From: Temnothorax longispinosus
Taxonomy: Eukaryota > Arthropoda > Insecta > Hymenoptera > Formicidae
Direction of reading: 5' to 3'
DNA length: 64,000 nucleotides
NCBI RefSeq assembly: GCF_030848805.1
Contig: NC_092369.1
Span: 620,001 to 684,000, forward strand
A model generated the notes under the pieces. The model ran no database searches. It was given only the letters and a program-made list of their open reading frames with translations, and was not told the DNA's origin. Position numbers and translations under genes: made by a program. The stretch's first letter is position 1, and each line of letters starts with the position of its first letter. Below are positions 1 through 15,000 of the stretch, piece after piece.

Positions 1-110
1 GAGAGATCCTTGTAATTATTAAATAAAAATTAATTGCTGCACGCGTAAAATAATTACAAACGATTAATTCCGCAAACGATAAGTAAAATAATAAGTAATA
101 AAGTACTTAC

Positions 111-173
111 TTCACAGTTGCTCCATCGTCGTTTGCTACTTCTCTGGACATCTTTCCTCTCTTGTCTTTCCAT
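111..173 (-). CDS. Candidate first coding exon, partial gene running off the left edge
   Basis: Seen: on the minus strand an ATG at 173 in good context (A at -3, G at +4) opens 21 codons, beginning MERQERKDVQ and ending KRRWSNCE, and runs in phase 0 into a consensus donor GTAAGT at 110-105. An initiator-like TCAGT lies about 35 bases upstream. Any following exon would lie outside the window. A second ATG at 151 in another frame is also open to the same donor, so the frame is not certain. Without splicing the frame continues about 18 more codons into a hydrophobic stretch and then stops. Inference: a basic segment ending in a tryptophan could lead into a Myb/SANT-like DNA-binding domain, but nothing downstream is visible to support that. 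Confidence 0.35.
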
Positions 174-262
174 TCTTGATAACATTTACCCCGTAGTCAC
201 TGACGAAAACATGTTCACTCGCGATATCAATCGACAGAATATGACAATCAGCAAAATATGAT

Positions 263-678
263 TAAGGACGTTCTCTCGTCCTTATACTAGAGAAAATCGA
301 TTTTCTTAGGATTTTCTTGAAACTGTGAATATACGTTAATTTAGGTGTGCTTTATGCGTGGTATAAATTTCAGTACCTCTTCCGGTATAAAAAATAAAGA
401 TACTGAGCCTCAAAGTTTCAAAAAAAATTTTTTTAATTTAATTTTTTTTAGTTTTGGCATTTTTTCCTTATAAACTCGACGAGAGGAGCAACTTTGGTCC
501 TCTTGACCAACCTCGTATCTCTTACCGTTTGGCCTGGAAAACCTTTTCATTAGTAAAAGTTGAAAGTTTGAGGCTCAGTATCTTGATTTTTTATACCTAA
601 ATTACCGTATATTCACAGTTTCAAGAAAATCCTAAGAAAATCGATTTTCTCTAGTATAAGGACGAGAGAACGTCCTTA
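263..678. mobile_element. Palindromic MITE-like element with 5-bp target duplication
   Basis: The two ends (263 to about 340 and about 600-678) are near-perfect inverted copies. The inner segments around 361-420 and 561-600 are also inverted copies, so most of the 416-bp element folds on itself around an AT-rich centre. The element starts TAAGGACG and ends CGTCCTTA. The 5 bases ATGAT occur immediately on both sides (258-262 and 679-683). Each terminus also contains a small hairpin (AAGGACG paired with CGTCCTT). There is no open frame for a transposase, so it is non-autonomous. Superfamily not assigned. It lies about 90 bases upstream of the candidate ATG at 173. Confidence 0.85.
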
Positions 679-683
679 ATGAT

Positions 684-2383
684 ACTTTGCACGGCAGTTG
701 GCAATAACTTCGATGTTATATGCTCATTAGTTATTAATTATAATAAAGCAACTGTTAGGATCGATATAAATCGATACACTTAATGTCCTCTCTTGCGTAC
801 TCATATGTACAGACGGCGTCATTAATGCCTTCCTAGCTGTGTTCTGGGGATTTCTATAGTGCACGTTACATGTATGTACTAAAGCGTGATGCAACAATGT
901 CGTGATGCTGCAATGTCACGTATACGAAAGTAGTCAATCGCGTATGAGCACTTCGCATTCGAGCACTGTGTAATACTGCTCCAATAAAGTATATATTGTC
1001 TATATTTTGCATATATATCACGCCGCGAATTTGCTTATCCCACTCGCAATTCTGACAGCGACAACAGACGAAGCGACTCATATCACACTTATTCACTCGA
1101 GAGAGTGCAAATAATGCGCGCCGTAAACAAAACTATATACGGCCGCGTCGGTCGACTTGTCGCGTTTCGAAATATTTTACACATAACTGTAACATAATTC
1201 CAAATATCCTACGTTTCTTGTATTTTTAATCAATTTTATTAATGAACGATCGATATATCATTCTTATATGTCGCACATTATTTATAATTTATCACTCGAT
1301 CCAACGTTTTATACATTTTCAAAAATACACATAATAGCAAATTGCATATAAATCAACGAAAAACTTAATTTTCATTATAAATGTATTGAGACGACGATTA
1401 TTTATTTCATAACAAATTTTTCGCGCGTTTTATTAATTCAAAGCAAAATTCAAAACGATAAAAAGTAGCAATTATAAATCATGTGGCGATATATACTGGC
1501 AGTAAAATTTTTCTAATAACGTTTGGATTCGATTACGTGCATTCTATTTCGCGCTTCGTTTTCTGGACTTGTTAACGCGTTGCCTGTGCGGAGAAGTAAT
1601 AAACTAATATTGATAAGTCGATTACTAACAGCCGTTTTTAACTGCAAACTTATTTAATTTTTTTTTTAACAAGTATTCTAATCGAGAAAGAGTTCGTTAT
1701 TGTCGAGACCATTTGCCATATATCAGCTCGTGTTATACAAGCTAGTTATACAAGCAATAAAATAATATTCAGAAAGTTTTCAAAAATTGTGAAAGTGATA
1801 TGAAATTGTAGCAGTTTTATTTAATATATTCTGGTTTACACTGCTACAATTTGTTCGGTAATTTTAAAACTGAATTCATAATAGTTAAAATAAAGATTCC
1901 GAGTAATTTTCTATTAAGATTTTATAAAACTAGCGTCTCAACGATTTAAAATTGCTGAAACGAAAAACATTTGTATGGGTACAAAAATGTAAAAGTCGAT
2001 TCATTTTCAGCTACGTCAGCTTTTCCTTCCAAGAACGCGATATTATTACATTGTTTTCGATAAAACGGTCTGATGATTGATACTTCTCGCGGGAAAAAAA
2101 CTGTTATCTCGCGAGACAACAGGAAGTAGCGAAGGATTGATACATTGATTGAGATGTCAGGTATTCAATAGCCTCGCGCGCGAGAATGCTAGTGCCGTAG
2201 GGTTTTGAACGCAACATCCATTAATCCAGCGAATCCGGGCTTATCCGACGGGAATCGGCGGCGACGGCGAATCGCGTTTAAAGCGAGCCAGCGACGCGTA
2301 ATGACCGATTTCGCGCGACGTTCGGTCCGCATTGTTCGGCGAAAATGCGCGCCCGTGTATAATATAATAATAATTAGCAAATA

Positions 2384-2388
<5 letters not shown>
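684..2388. other. AT-rich stretch, no gene seen
   Basis: No convincing exon or element is visible. The only structure is a perfect 13-bp inverted repeat at 1803-1815 and 1841-1853 (AAATTGTAGCAGT and its complement) with a 25-base AT-rich loop. Short open frames here have no codon bias or recognisable motif. Confidence 0.5.

Positions 2389-2421
<33 letters not shown>
2389..2421. repeat. (AC)n microsatellite
   Basis: An uninterrupted AC dinucleotide run of about 16 units. The overlapping open frames that read TH or CV repeats are products of the array. Confidence 0.98.
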
Positions 2422-2423
<2 letters not shown>

Positions 2424-5121
2424 CAGTATAAGCGGTTCGAGTAAAAATAACAGAAAATCCAGGCGGAAGTGCTCGCTCCTGCGAGTTTTGGCGCTATCTT
2501 TGTTCGTTCGACCGAGTGGTATAAACGCGGATATTAATCATAATTACGGAGTGCAACGGTTTATGTGTAAATCGTACAAAAATAGCAGACAAACACCGGT
2601 AAAAATAAAGTTTTAACGCGCACCAATTTTCATGCACGGTTATTTCGGCATAAAACGTAAAATTTTTTATTTGTTTTTTAACAGAACCGTAAATCTTTAA
2701 TACAAAATAAACCGGCTACGCGTCTTATGTTACGTGTTTTCATAAAAGTACCTTTATTTATCTTTTATTTTTGACAAATTTACGCAATTTCCGAAATAAT
2801 TACACCCGGAATTATCCATGTATAATATAAACATACCAAACATTATAATTATTGTAATGCAAAAATCGAGAAATATAAAAGCGTTTTGCGTCAAATGTAT
2901 CCATAAAAAATGCTACCGTGTATCTCTCTCGAAATAAAATGATAATAACTTTAAATGACTAAATAATTACAATCGTATTATTAGCTGATAAATATCTCGA
3001 TTTTTCCATTTAAGAAAAAATGCATTTAGCGCTGAGATATACACATTACATTTTTCTACTCGACTTATGTCATTTAGGTATCATCTTTTTTTTCTGCATT
3101 ACTCTACCGACCCGCGACCCTGAGAAACTGTGAGATAAGCAAACGCGTTAATTCGCTAATAATTGTCTAAGCCATTCGTCTTGCTCAGAACGTTATCAGC
3201 GCTAAAAAGATAACGCGGGGGAATATTCTCTCTCGCGGAGAGAGAAATCCTGGGATTAACAATTATCAAGGAAGAGCGACGACCGATGAATAGCGCCTGA
3301 CGAGAAGTTCGCGGGAAAGTTGGTTGAAGCCGCGCGGAAACTTTTCTGCAAAATTGGAACGTATACATAAGAAAAAGCCGGGGCTTCCCGTCGACGAGCG
3401 CGCGGACGAACGTCATGAATGATTCAAACGGGCGCGCGATCGAATAAACGTAAAATACGTACCCGCGTGTACTTTCGTTTCTTTACCCCGGCCCCGGCCG
3501 TAGCAGCACAATTTGCGATTTTGCGTGACACAAGAAAACTTGGTCCGGAAATTTTCAGAAATGCCGCGGCGGAGTCGCCATGCCGATGGCGCCCGCGGGC
3601 GAATCGGAAGTCGATCGTTCGACATCTTCGCGGCAATAAATTTCCGCGAAATTGATTTCGATTGATTGATTTTCAACGCGGACGTCATAATTGCGACGAA
3701 TTCATCCGAATGTTTGACTGATGAATATTGAAATCGTAGACTGTTATCAAATGACTCTCTCGTTATGTATTTAAATTGCTGTACGAGCTAAAAGAAAGGT
3801 GTTGGATAGTGCAAATTGTTCATCGCCTTTCAAAAACTATTATAGCAAATTAAATGTAAAAAAAAAATGAAGACGTATGAGAAACATGACGCGAAATATC
3901 TTCCTTTGTGCTATACGCGACCGTCAGAATAAGCCGGGGCGCGACACAGGGTAAATCCCAGGAAGCGCTGCCGGTCCGCGGGACATTTTTATGCACTACG
4001 CGGGAGCATAGTTTTAAAGATCTCGCTGTCAGTCGCGATTTCCGGGGCACACGTGTAAACCTCATAGCGACAAATTTCAGCGGCTTAACGGCAGAAATAC
4101 GCGGGGGGAAGAAAGAGCCCGCGGGGGTGGCGGGCAAAAACGGTTGGAAACGGAAGTGGCGCGCACCGGGTGTACGCCACGACCGTCGTCGACTGATTTA
4201 TCGACTCAACCTCCGCTCGGCGAAGACGAGGTACGGACGAAGTCGCGAATAAATTCCGAAAGAGGCGAATAAAGTCACAATCTGAAATGTTTGCCGACCG
4301 TCCCTCGCAGTTATGCGCGTACCGTATAGCCGGTGAATTCGATGACAAGATGAATTTCTCGTTGAATTATATAATTATATATCTACTGCTGACAGGATTT
4401 ACAGGGCGATATTTCTAATTTCCCTAAATGTGCAAGTCCGAGCGACTTTTTACCTCGATGGGTGTTATTATACGGCTCGGATTTTTGGCGCGACGTGTAA
4501 TAGACATTTATCTTATCTGCGTTTGCATTTTGCGCGGTGCCATTAAACTAATATGCGTTAATTAATTTCGGAATGCCGAGCATCGCGGCATTTAGTCGTG
4601 CCGCGAGATAGCAAGAATGGGAGAAACCCGAATTATGTGCGCGAATTTGCATAAAGGTAAATTGTAAGCAGCAAAAGCGTATCAAGACGGCTAAGTGCTC
4701 TGCGGCAGCTAAATTAATTGCTAAGATTCTCCAGAAACTGTACTTGTGATGCGCAAATAAATAAAGGATCCATTAATCGCGCACATGCTGTTATTAGATC
4801 TATATGTGTGTACGCGATGTCATAAGAATATTTTATTTCAAAATTTGCCATTATATAACTTAGTTTTTGCGCATTTTCCATATTATTTTATTATAATTTA
4901 CGTTACATTATATTTACATCTAATAAAACAAAAATATATTCCAAAATGTATTCAAAACATATTCATTTTATTTAAAAGAAAAAAAGTATATTTATATATA
5001 TTAATATAAACCTGAACAGTAATTCGACACGTATTAATACAATAATGGTTAAAAAAAATAATAAAATTTAACGGTTTTATTTAATATCATATATCGCGAA
5101 AATATTTAGATTAGTTTACAA
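2422..5121. other. Non-coding stretch with moderately GC-rich core
   Basis: Between about 3100 and 4350 the base composition rises and overlapping open frames appear on both strands, as expected from CpG-rich DNA without stop codons. None has a recognisable motif or a clear splice pair. The rest is AT-rich, with nothing further seen. Confidence 0.4.
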
Positions 5122-5146
5122 TGTGTGTGTGTGTGTGTGTGTGTGT
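5122..5146. repeat. (TG)n microsatellite
   Basis: A pure TG run of about 12 units, about 100 bases before a much longer TC array. Confidence 0.97.
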
Positions 5147-5241
5147 ACAATATACTGTTAAATAACAAAACTGGTCGCGAGCGATCCACATAATAAGCGA
5201 CGCCGCTAAAGCTACAAAATATCCTGCAGGCTCGACCGAAC

Positions 5242-8047
<2,806 letters not shown>

Positions 8048-8254
8048 GGGGAGAGTGGGGGAAACACGGACACCGGGATAAAACCGGACACTGCCATTTT
8101 GATATTTTTCTGTCATCCGTACCCTTCCGCGATAGTGTCAGTGTCACGGACTGGAGTTAAGCCGGAAGGGTACGGATCTGTACGGATGACAGAAAAATAC
8201 CAAAATGGCAGTGTCCAATTTTACCCCGGTGTCCGTATTTCCCCCACTCTCCCC
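8048..8254. mobile_element. Short palindromic transposon (MITE) with TA duplication
   Basis: A 207-bp element beginning GGGGAGAGTGGGGGAAA and ending in the complement of that sequence. The arms pair almost along their whole length around a centre near 8150. TA flanks both ends (8046-8047 and 8255-8256), the duplication expected of Tc1/mariner-type or similar transposases. No coding capacity. The first seven bases match the terminus of the larger element at 10376-11281. Confidence 0.85.
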
Positions 8255-8849
8255 TATATTACATTCCCAATCAGTTTTTTAAACTTTCAAATAAGCACTT
8301 GAATTTTTAATTTAAATCTAAATTTCGAAATAATAGACAAAATGTTTATTTCTAATTCCGTATTATTAAAGATTAAAGTGTGTGAGTAAAAATGCCGGTC
8401 CCGGCACGAGAAGAATCACCGTCAAGGACACCTCGACGGCCGGAAACGGTGGTTCCTCATCCTGGCGCGCCGCGTACCTACTCGTCTCGCAATTTAATGC
8501 TTCTATTCTAAAAAAAAAGACGCGAGAAAGCGAGCGTCACGAGGCCTCTCGTTCGACCATCGATCGCTCGCTCGCACCCTTTATACTCTAGCCCCTTTCA
8601 GCGGCTTCTTCCTCGTGGAAGAATAGCTCGGCTTAAGTGGTAAATCTTGTCCTCTTGCGACAACGACGGCGACGACGACGGTGCCGGGGAATAGCGCCGG
8701 TGTTGGTGAGACGTTCCCCGGTTGACTAAAGTTGATAGCGGTCGCCCGCGCAAGCTGAAGCGGAGTTGCCGAAGTTTCGTCGTGGCGCGGTACATCTCGA
8801 TCGAATTCTGCGCTCCGCTTGCCGCTCTTTGGCACACGTACACACGTAC

Positions 8850-8864
8850 CCGCGCGCGCGCGCG
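8850..8864. repeat. (CG)n run
   Basis: A short alternating CG tract inside a CpG-rich island; a potential Z-DNA former. Confidence 0.9.
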
Positions 8865-9014
8865 GTGACAATATCACGCGTAGCACGCCCACACGTTGAG
8901 AGATACGGCATACAGCCGCAATCGTGGAACGACATACGACGACGACGGTGTCTATACGTACAACGGCGGCGGCGGCGATGGTGCCTTCGCTCGTGGACCC
9001 GAGTATGTGTGCCA

Positions 9015-9063
9015 GCAGGCATCCAGGCAGCCAAGCAGCCAGGCAGGCAGGCAGGCAGGCAGA
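9015..9063. repeat. (CAGG)n degenerate array
   Basis: Tetranucleotide CAGG/CAGC units, imperfect on the left and pure near 9042-9063. Confidence 0.9.
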
Positions 9064-9349
9064 AAGAGGATGCGGCTGTAACGGGCGTGCAGCATGTGGC
9101 ACATAAGGCCGGGACCACGGATACATAATGCAAACAGTTTGGGCCAAGCCCCGGTCACAAGTTTAACTTAGTTTGCTACATAGGGTGCAGGGTAATTGCA
9201 TTTACTCTGACGTCTGTAGGTTCTCGCCGCGCGCGATTCCGACCTACCTACCTCTATCCCCCGGTTGCGCACCGTTCACCGTCCTCCACCTCCCATTCCT
9301 GCCTTCGGTTCGCCCGCCTCCGCGCTTTCCAGAGCGACGTCCCTACAGC

Positions 9350-9351
<2 letters not shown>

Positions 9352-9396
<45 letters not shown>
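9352..9396. repeat. (GA)n microsatellite
   Basis: An uninterrupted GA run of about 22 units at the right side of a CpG-rich island. It generates spurious RERE and SLSL open frames on the two strands. Confidence 0.98.
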
Positions 9397-9400
<4 letters not shown>

Positions 9401-9650
9401 AGCGGGTGAGAAAGAGAGCCCGACTACTACTGCCACGAGCCGTAAATGAAGATTCCCAAAACTGCATCTGCACCGAGCCGGGTCAGCCAACTGCCGCGGA
9501 CAGTTTTGCGAGGTCGGTCTCCCGCTCGATCGTTTCGTCGCGGCTGCATCGTAGTTCCCGGAGTTTGTTATTGGTTCTAAGACCAGCGTCGAAACCACGC
9601 TCCACCTAAGTGCGATGAGTTACTGGCACTGCAATCAGCAGTGTAGAAGC

Positions 9651-10375
9651 GGTCTCGCGAAATGCGATCATCGGATTCGATTTTGATCAAGCCCCCGAAT
9701 GGGCTACAATTAAACGCGCAAATAGACGAATCGTCGGACAAACTTTATTATTTGCACACGTATTTGTTATTTACCGTGAGTTAGTAAACGCATACTGAGA
9801 TCTTAAGCAGACATACCAAGCTAATTAATTATCTTTGAATTTATTATTCCCAGGTTCTTCTAGTCTATTTTTTCACGATAAGAGGATAAGAATTAATTAG
9901 AGAAAGCTTTCTTCTCTTAGGATGTAAACTAATTTAACCTCAAAGACAATATTTTTGGCTTTTCTTAGAAAAATCTTACAAAAACTTTATCAAAGATTAT
10001 TAATATAAATTATGAATTATAAAACTGTAAAATTATAAAATAATAAGGCCAAAATATTAAATCATGACACGTACGTATCTGTGTCCGGAAGACAAATTTG
10101 ACTTGATATCTGAACACACACACATATTAGAAAAATTAAACATTAATAATATTCTATAGTTCAGAAAATGTAATGCGAGCAGCGGCGGCGGCGGCGATGC
10201 ATCAGATATAGTCCCAAAATTCCGGACTAAACCGCCAGTGTGGTTTCGGCCGACTGTCACGGATAGTTCGCAAGACTATACTCTGTGTGCAGATACATAT
10301 TCTGCGGTAGCAGAAGTTGTTATTAGTTGTAACGTTTGTATCGAGCTGCGAGATCGCGAGATTCTTGACTGAGTA
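9651..10375. other. AT-rich spacer
   Basis: Nothing coding seen. A short CGG run lies at about 10183-10196. The stretch ends at the TA target site of the next element. Confidence 0.4.
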
Positions 10376-11281
10376 GGGGGGACCGGGGCTAGTTTGTACA
10401 CTTTGTTTTAAAAATTTTTTTTACACATAACTAATAAATGGAATACAAGCCGCAAAAGAATTTTTTAATAGCCGCATGCTTATACAACACAAAAATTATT
10501 TTTTTAACTAAATAGTATAATTAATTTTGTTGCACCAATAATAATTATAAGGCGACGACATTTGTAACAACCAGCCCCATATACGGGGTAAGTTGTTACA
10601 GTACTGGATTAAGTTGTGAAAGATCCAGTTTTCAAAGTATAATATATTTAATAAAGAGAAATAACATGTAACAATATGTGTTATATTACACTTACACATT
10701 GTTGAGTGCAAAATTATAATATAAATATAATTTAACTGATGTTCTGTATTGACTGGTTCTAATACGTAATAAGAGACGTTAACGGTGAAATCTTACATAA
10801 AATTAAAATATCTGCCACTGTTATGCCGAAATTATGTGTTACATCGACGGAGTTGGCCGAAATTATAAGTAAAACAGCAGTAACAACCTGCCCCGTCACA
10901 ACCAGCCCCGACCTGCCCCTTTAGATATTTTCATTATTGTTTAAACAAAAAAATGTTTTAAGACATTAACATAACTGGAAGTTATTACGTTTAAAGTAAA
11001 GACTTTAAAGACACAGTTAGAATTATGATACGATGACCACATTTATAAATATAACATTTAATACATCACTGATTTATTTTACTTTTGGCTATACAAAATT
11101 AAAAATATTTTCTATTTGTGAAAATACACTACTCAGCCTAAAATAACTAATTGAAATATTATCGCAATATTTTGCAAAAATACTATATTTTTTATACAAT
11201 ATTATCTTTTGTCACTTTTGCAACAATTACCATGTACCATGTACCTACCTGCCCCATGTACCAACTAGCCTCGGTCTCCCC
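10376..11281. mobile_element. Non-autonomous DNA transposon with GGGG termini and TA duplication
   Basis: Left end GGGGGGACCGGGGCTAGTT and right end (complemented) GGGGAGACCGAGGCTAGTT match at 17 of 19 positions. TA flanks both ends (10374-10375 and 11282-11283). Internally, copies of a motif like ACAACCAGCCCC occur in alternating orientation near both ends (about 10567-10600 and 10882-10922), resembling subterminal transposase-binding repeats. The interior is AT-rich without a transposase frame. About 906 bp; terminus related to the 8048-8254 element. Confidence 0.8.
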
Positions 11282-11283
11282 TA

Positions 11284-11658
11284 TATCGATTCGAGCGCGA
11301 TTAGAGCGCGTCGTGAATGTCCAGCGAATGTTGAAGCTGCGATCCCCGATTTCGCGTAAACTTTTATACGACGACGATATTACCGACGTATAAATCGGAG
11401 GTGGAGGGGGGAAGGTCGGCCTTACGTAATATGCAAAGTTGAACTACAGTGATTTAATAAGCAAGATTCTCCGAAGCGCGTGCAACGAAGTCAGGCCGTT
11501 ATTGAAACGGCCGAATGTAATACCGAGCAGTTTTGCGATATTCTACACCTGCTACTTCGAACGCATTTCCCGAACACTCGAGAGTCTCTTAAGACCGCGG
11601 TATCGGCTACGTACGAGCGCAACGTGCATTGAATTTCAAGTGTAAACTACGCGAGACT
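11284..11658. other. Short spacer between transposon and candidate exon pair
   Basis: Moderately GC-rich flank with no supported feature. A stop codon at about 11644 limits the upstream reach of the open frame that follows. Confidence 0.3.
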
Positions 11659-12074
11659 CGACTGACCCTTGCTTATCTTTACAACGAGTTAAGTCATGGC
11701 ATGAAAAGAAAGTGAAACGCGAAAGAAGAAACCTCAATGTAAGTCTCATTTTTGCAAATAATAATTTTTTTTATAATTTCCATTGTTTCCTACAGTTAAT
11801 TTATAGCTCCTTTAACGAATTGAATTATAGTTTCAGTTGTATGATTTTTTTGGAACAATTTTATATCATCAGTAAAGATGGAATTCTGTGGACAACTCTT
11901 TTTGATGATTTAGGTATTAATCTTTTTTTTAGTAGACATATGTTAGCGATCGTTTTGTTGTCACATGCTGAATTATTGATTATAGATGTTTATTTGCAAA
12001 AGGATCCAAATTACGAGTCGAAACGTTGTAAAGCTTTTTTATTTCATTCTTGTGGCCAGTCAAGTCAATTTTAA
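11659..12074 (+). CDS. Candidate two-exon open frame with a 57-bp intron; unknown product
   Basis: Seen: a consensus donor (AAT then GTAAGT, 11739) is followed 57 bases later by a strong pyrimidine-rich acceptor (TTTCCTACAG, ends 11795), the size of a typical short insect intron. The flanking frame is open from just after a stop near 11644 to a TAA at 12072-12074. Residues include SWHEKKVKRERRNLN before the intron and a hydrophobic, leucine-rich stretch after it, ending CGQSSQF. The intron length is a multiple of three and free of in-frame stops, so retention would also keep the frame. No ATG opens the first exon; an upstream exon would be needed. No family recognised. It could equally be a chance frame in AT-rich DNA. 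Confidence 0.25.
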
Positions 12075-15000
12075 TAAATAAATAATTTGGATAATTTTTT
12101 TTATTCTCCGTAATTGAATAAATTATAAATGTTCCCCGAGAATTCTCCAAGTGAATTGCAATTGGAGAGTTAGAGTAATTACACATACCTCTCGCAAACA
12201 CTGTAATTCCACTTATTCTAACTGTGGCATTAAGCTAACTAATCCAAATGTAAATTTAGCCCGATCGACCCTAACCCGATCTCTGTGCGTGATCATCGCA
12301 CAAAGCCACATCATCGTTCCCGCTTCAACAACGAATCCTTTACATTCTCCGCGTCTCCGCAAACCCAATGTACTACGATCGAAATGCAGTTGCGTATCCA
12401 GTAACGAGAGATTCAAACTACGAGAGATTGCGACGTGACGTGGACGATAATAAAAGACGAATTTTTCGACGCAGCCCGCTAAACTGCAGTCGTAAAAATC
12501 GAACGGAAGAGGATATACACGCCGCGTATAATAAATTAAATGCCGCGCGTGCCATACGGCGATATGATGTAAAGTTCGTTCTAGTGGCCGTGTAATTTCG
12601 TTCATATAGACCGGCGTGCGGCGCGGGCGTCGCTATTGGCATTGCGCATCGCGTACACAATCGTAATCCGTTATATTACATGGGGTATATATGCGTGTAC
12701 ACGCCCGTCCATTCGGCCGCGCCGTGTAAACTGTCCGACGATGACACACTGCCCCTGTCAAATTCAGAGATTCCGCGGACAGGAAGAGAACGCGGGAGGA
12801 AGAGAGCAAAAATAAATATAAAAAAAAACGAGGTCGGTGGCCAGCGGCTGATCCCGGAGGCGAGCAATTAAAAACGGGCAGAGAGAGAGAGAGATCGACG
12901 TTCGTTTGTTCCGGCGCTGACGCAAGTGTGTTACTGATTTTTATTAAAAGCAGCGGACACCGCGTGCTTGTTAATCCGCGCGAGCAAATTACCCGCGCGA
13001 CCCTTTACCTCTTTTCCTCGCTTAAATCGAGGAAGCTGGACGGTTTTCGCCAAGTTACCATTTCACATCTCGTCCCGTACATCTCAATTTGCATTAAAAA
13101 GCAGTAAAAAATATATGTATACACAAATATATAATGCTCGGCCGTGCAACGCGTGCGATTCTTTCAACTTCTAAATTTAAACTACATTTGAATTCAAAAC
13201 CCGCGCCGCGCTGAAGAACAAAAGATAGGCTTGTAAATGTGTGCCATATACTTGGAACATTGTACGGGTACAAAACTACATGTACAAAATTGTTAAGTAA
13301 TCTGAAGCTGTCAGAAAAAACACAGCCAGGTTCCATAGGAAACAATCGTACAATTTGGCTTGAAGAAAAGAATATATACCGCCTACTTAGCCGGTTAAAG
13401 CATACGTGTCGACGAAGCCGCACGGGCACAGAAAGCACATTATCAGGAGAAAAGTGGGGGGAGGGGGAGAGAGAGAGCACGTAGGTTCGTGACTTGGACG
13501 GCACTTCAAGCCCAGAGCGTAGCGCGATGGCTTCCGACCCGTCAAGAGGTTAAAGCTCTTAGCCCTGCTACTGGATTAAAGCCCTTAACCGTAATATCCT
13601 TACCCGTGCGCAATACTCCGCTAACGTTATAGATGGAAGCGACGGAGGGGCCCAACGCGCGACAAGAAAGTACGCTCGATAGTAAATTCGACGAATCGAG
13701 ACGAAGATTAGAGGAGAACCGTCCGTTCCCGAATTTATTCGGAATAGTCGACAGACACAGGGCGTATGTGTGTATGCGCGCGATTTCGCGTAAAGGAAAC
13801 GGCAATAGCGCAAAAGCTACTTTATCATTTGCTTTTGTCGTACGACCATGCGAATATAGCTCGAGCAAGCAAACAAACGTTGACGTTTGCTCTTGGTACG
13901 AACTGATCGGCATGCACGTGAAATGTGGAACAGAGAGAGAGCGCGCATACGAAAATTTTCATCAAATTACCTCTTATGTTTTTACTGAAAACTCTCGCGA
14001 CGTTCCGCGCTCGACTTCAACGGCGAAACTGCCCGAGCAAGGTAAATATTTGCGCGCAGAAACTCCGACATATTTATATAATCTCGAATTTTTTGCAACC
14101 ATTTGACGTATTTTCTATTTCTTTCTTTTTCATTTCTTTTTTCTTTCTTTTTTTAAACGGTAGATGTGCCAAACGGAAATTATTAAAGTTCTCGGCGTAC
14201 ACGATTAACTATTGCGCCGTGCATGAGTTGTTTATTAAAATGAAATTCGTTGGTGGGATTCGGGGTAAAAAGTCGATAACTCAATTTTCCACTTTCAATA
14301 GCTCGCGCCACCTTCTCGAAGCGAAGCTTTCATTATGGAAGCTGGATAGACGCGAGACGATAAAAGTTGGAAACCCTTCTTTGTTTTTGGAAGAGTTTGC
14401 AGCTTGCGCGCCAGAATCCATTTGATATTTCGATACTTTCCGACTCATACACCGGAGGTAGGTTTTCCGGCGATTCCGCCAAGTCGCGAACACCCTCGTT
14501 TTGCATCGCTTCGCGATGACAGCTTTTAAATGGCTGTTAAGACTTTAAGACGCGTTCGTGCCACGCAATAGCACGAGATAAAAATAACTCTGCAAAATTT
14601 TCTTCCTTATTTTTATGTATTTTTGAATATCTTCCTTATTTGCATTTCGTATTTTTATTCCGTAAAATCATCAAACGTGCATAAATAAATAAATGTGTTT
14701 TGAAGTCGACGCGTGTTCGCGTAATTAATGTAGATGCGCTCTTAGTGGAAAGTAAGTGTATGATGTATACGAGATTGAGGAGTATGACGCTTGTTTTCCA
14801 TGGATCGTCGAATCCGCAAAGTGCTTTCGAAAAGTTAAGAAAGCGCGAACTCGAAGCGTCGCGTCGTAGCCAAGCTTGCGAGCCACTCTGTCGACTGTGT
14901 CACGAAAGCACAAAATATATCGTGTGCGATTTCATAAACTCCCGTCCTCATCGAAGACTACTTCATTGAATAACGATGGTTTAAGAATTCGCATAACTTC

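Larger units (their letters stand above)
8380..9650. other. CpG-rich island with short repeats
   Basis: A GC-rich block with many CpG dinucleotides and trinucleotide runs (CGA, CGG), a (CG)n run at 8850-8864, a CAGG array at 9015-9063 and a GA array at 9352-9396. Open frames exist on both strands in several registers, which is composition rather than coding evidence; the longest (minus, 8581-9147) is low-complexity. A promoter or untranslated first exon is plausible but no TATA, initiator and donor combination stands out. Confidence 0.4.

Noticed and set aside
8581..9147. 188-codon minus-strand open frame in the CpG-rich island
   Set aside because: Low-complexity (poly-Ala/Val, Cys-Leu-Pro repeats) with equally long frames on the other strand; explained by GC content and the CAGG array.
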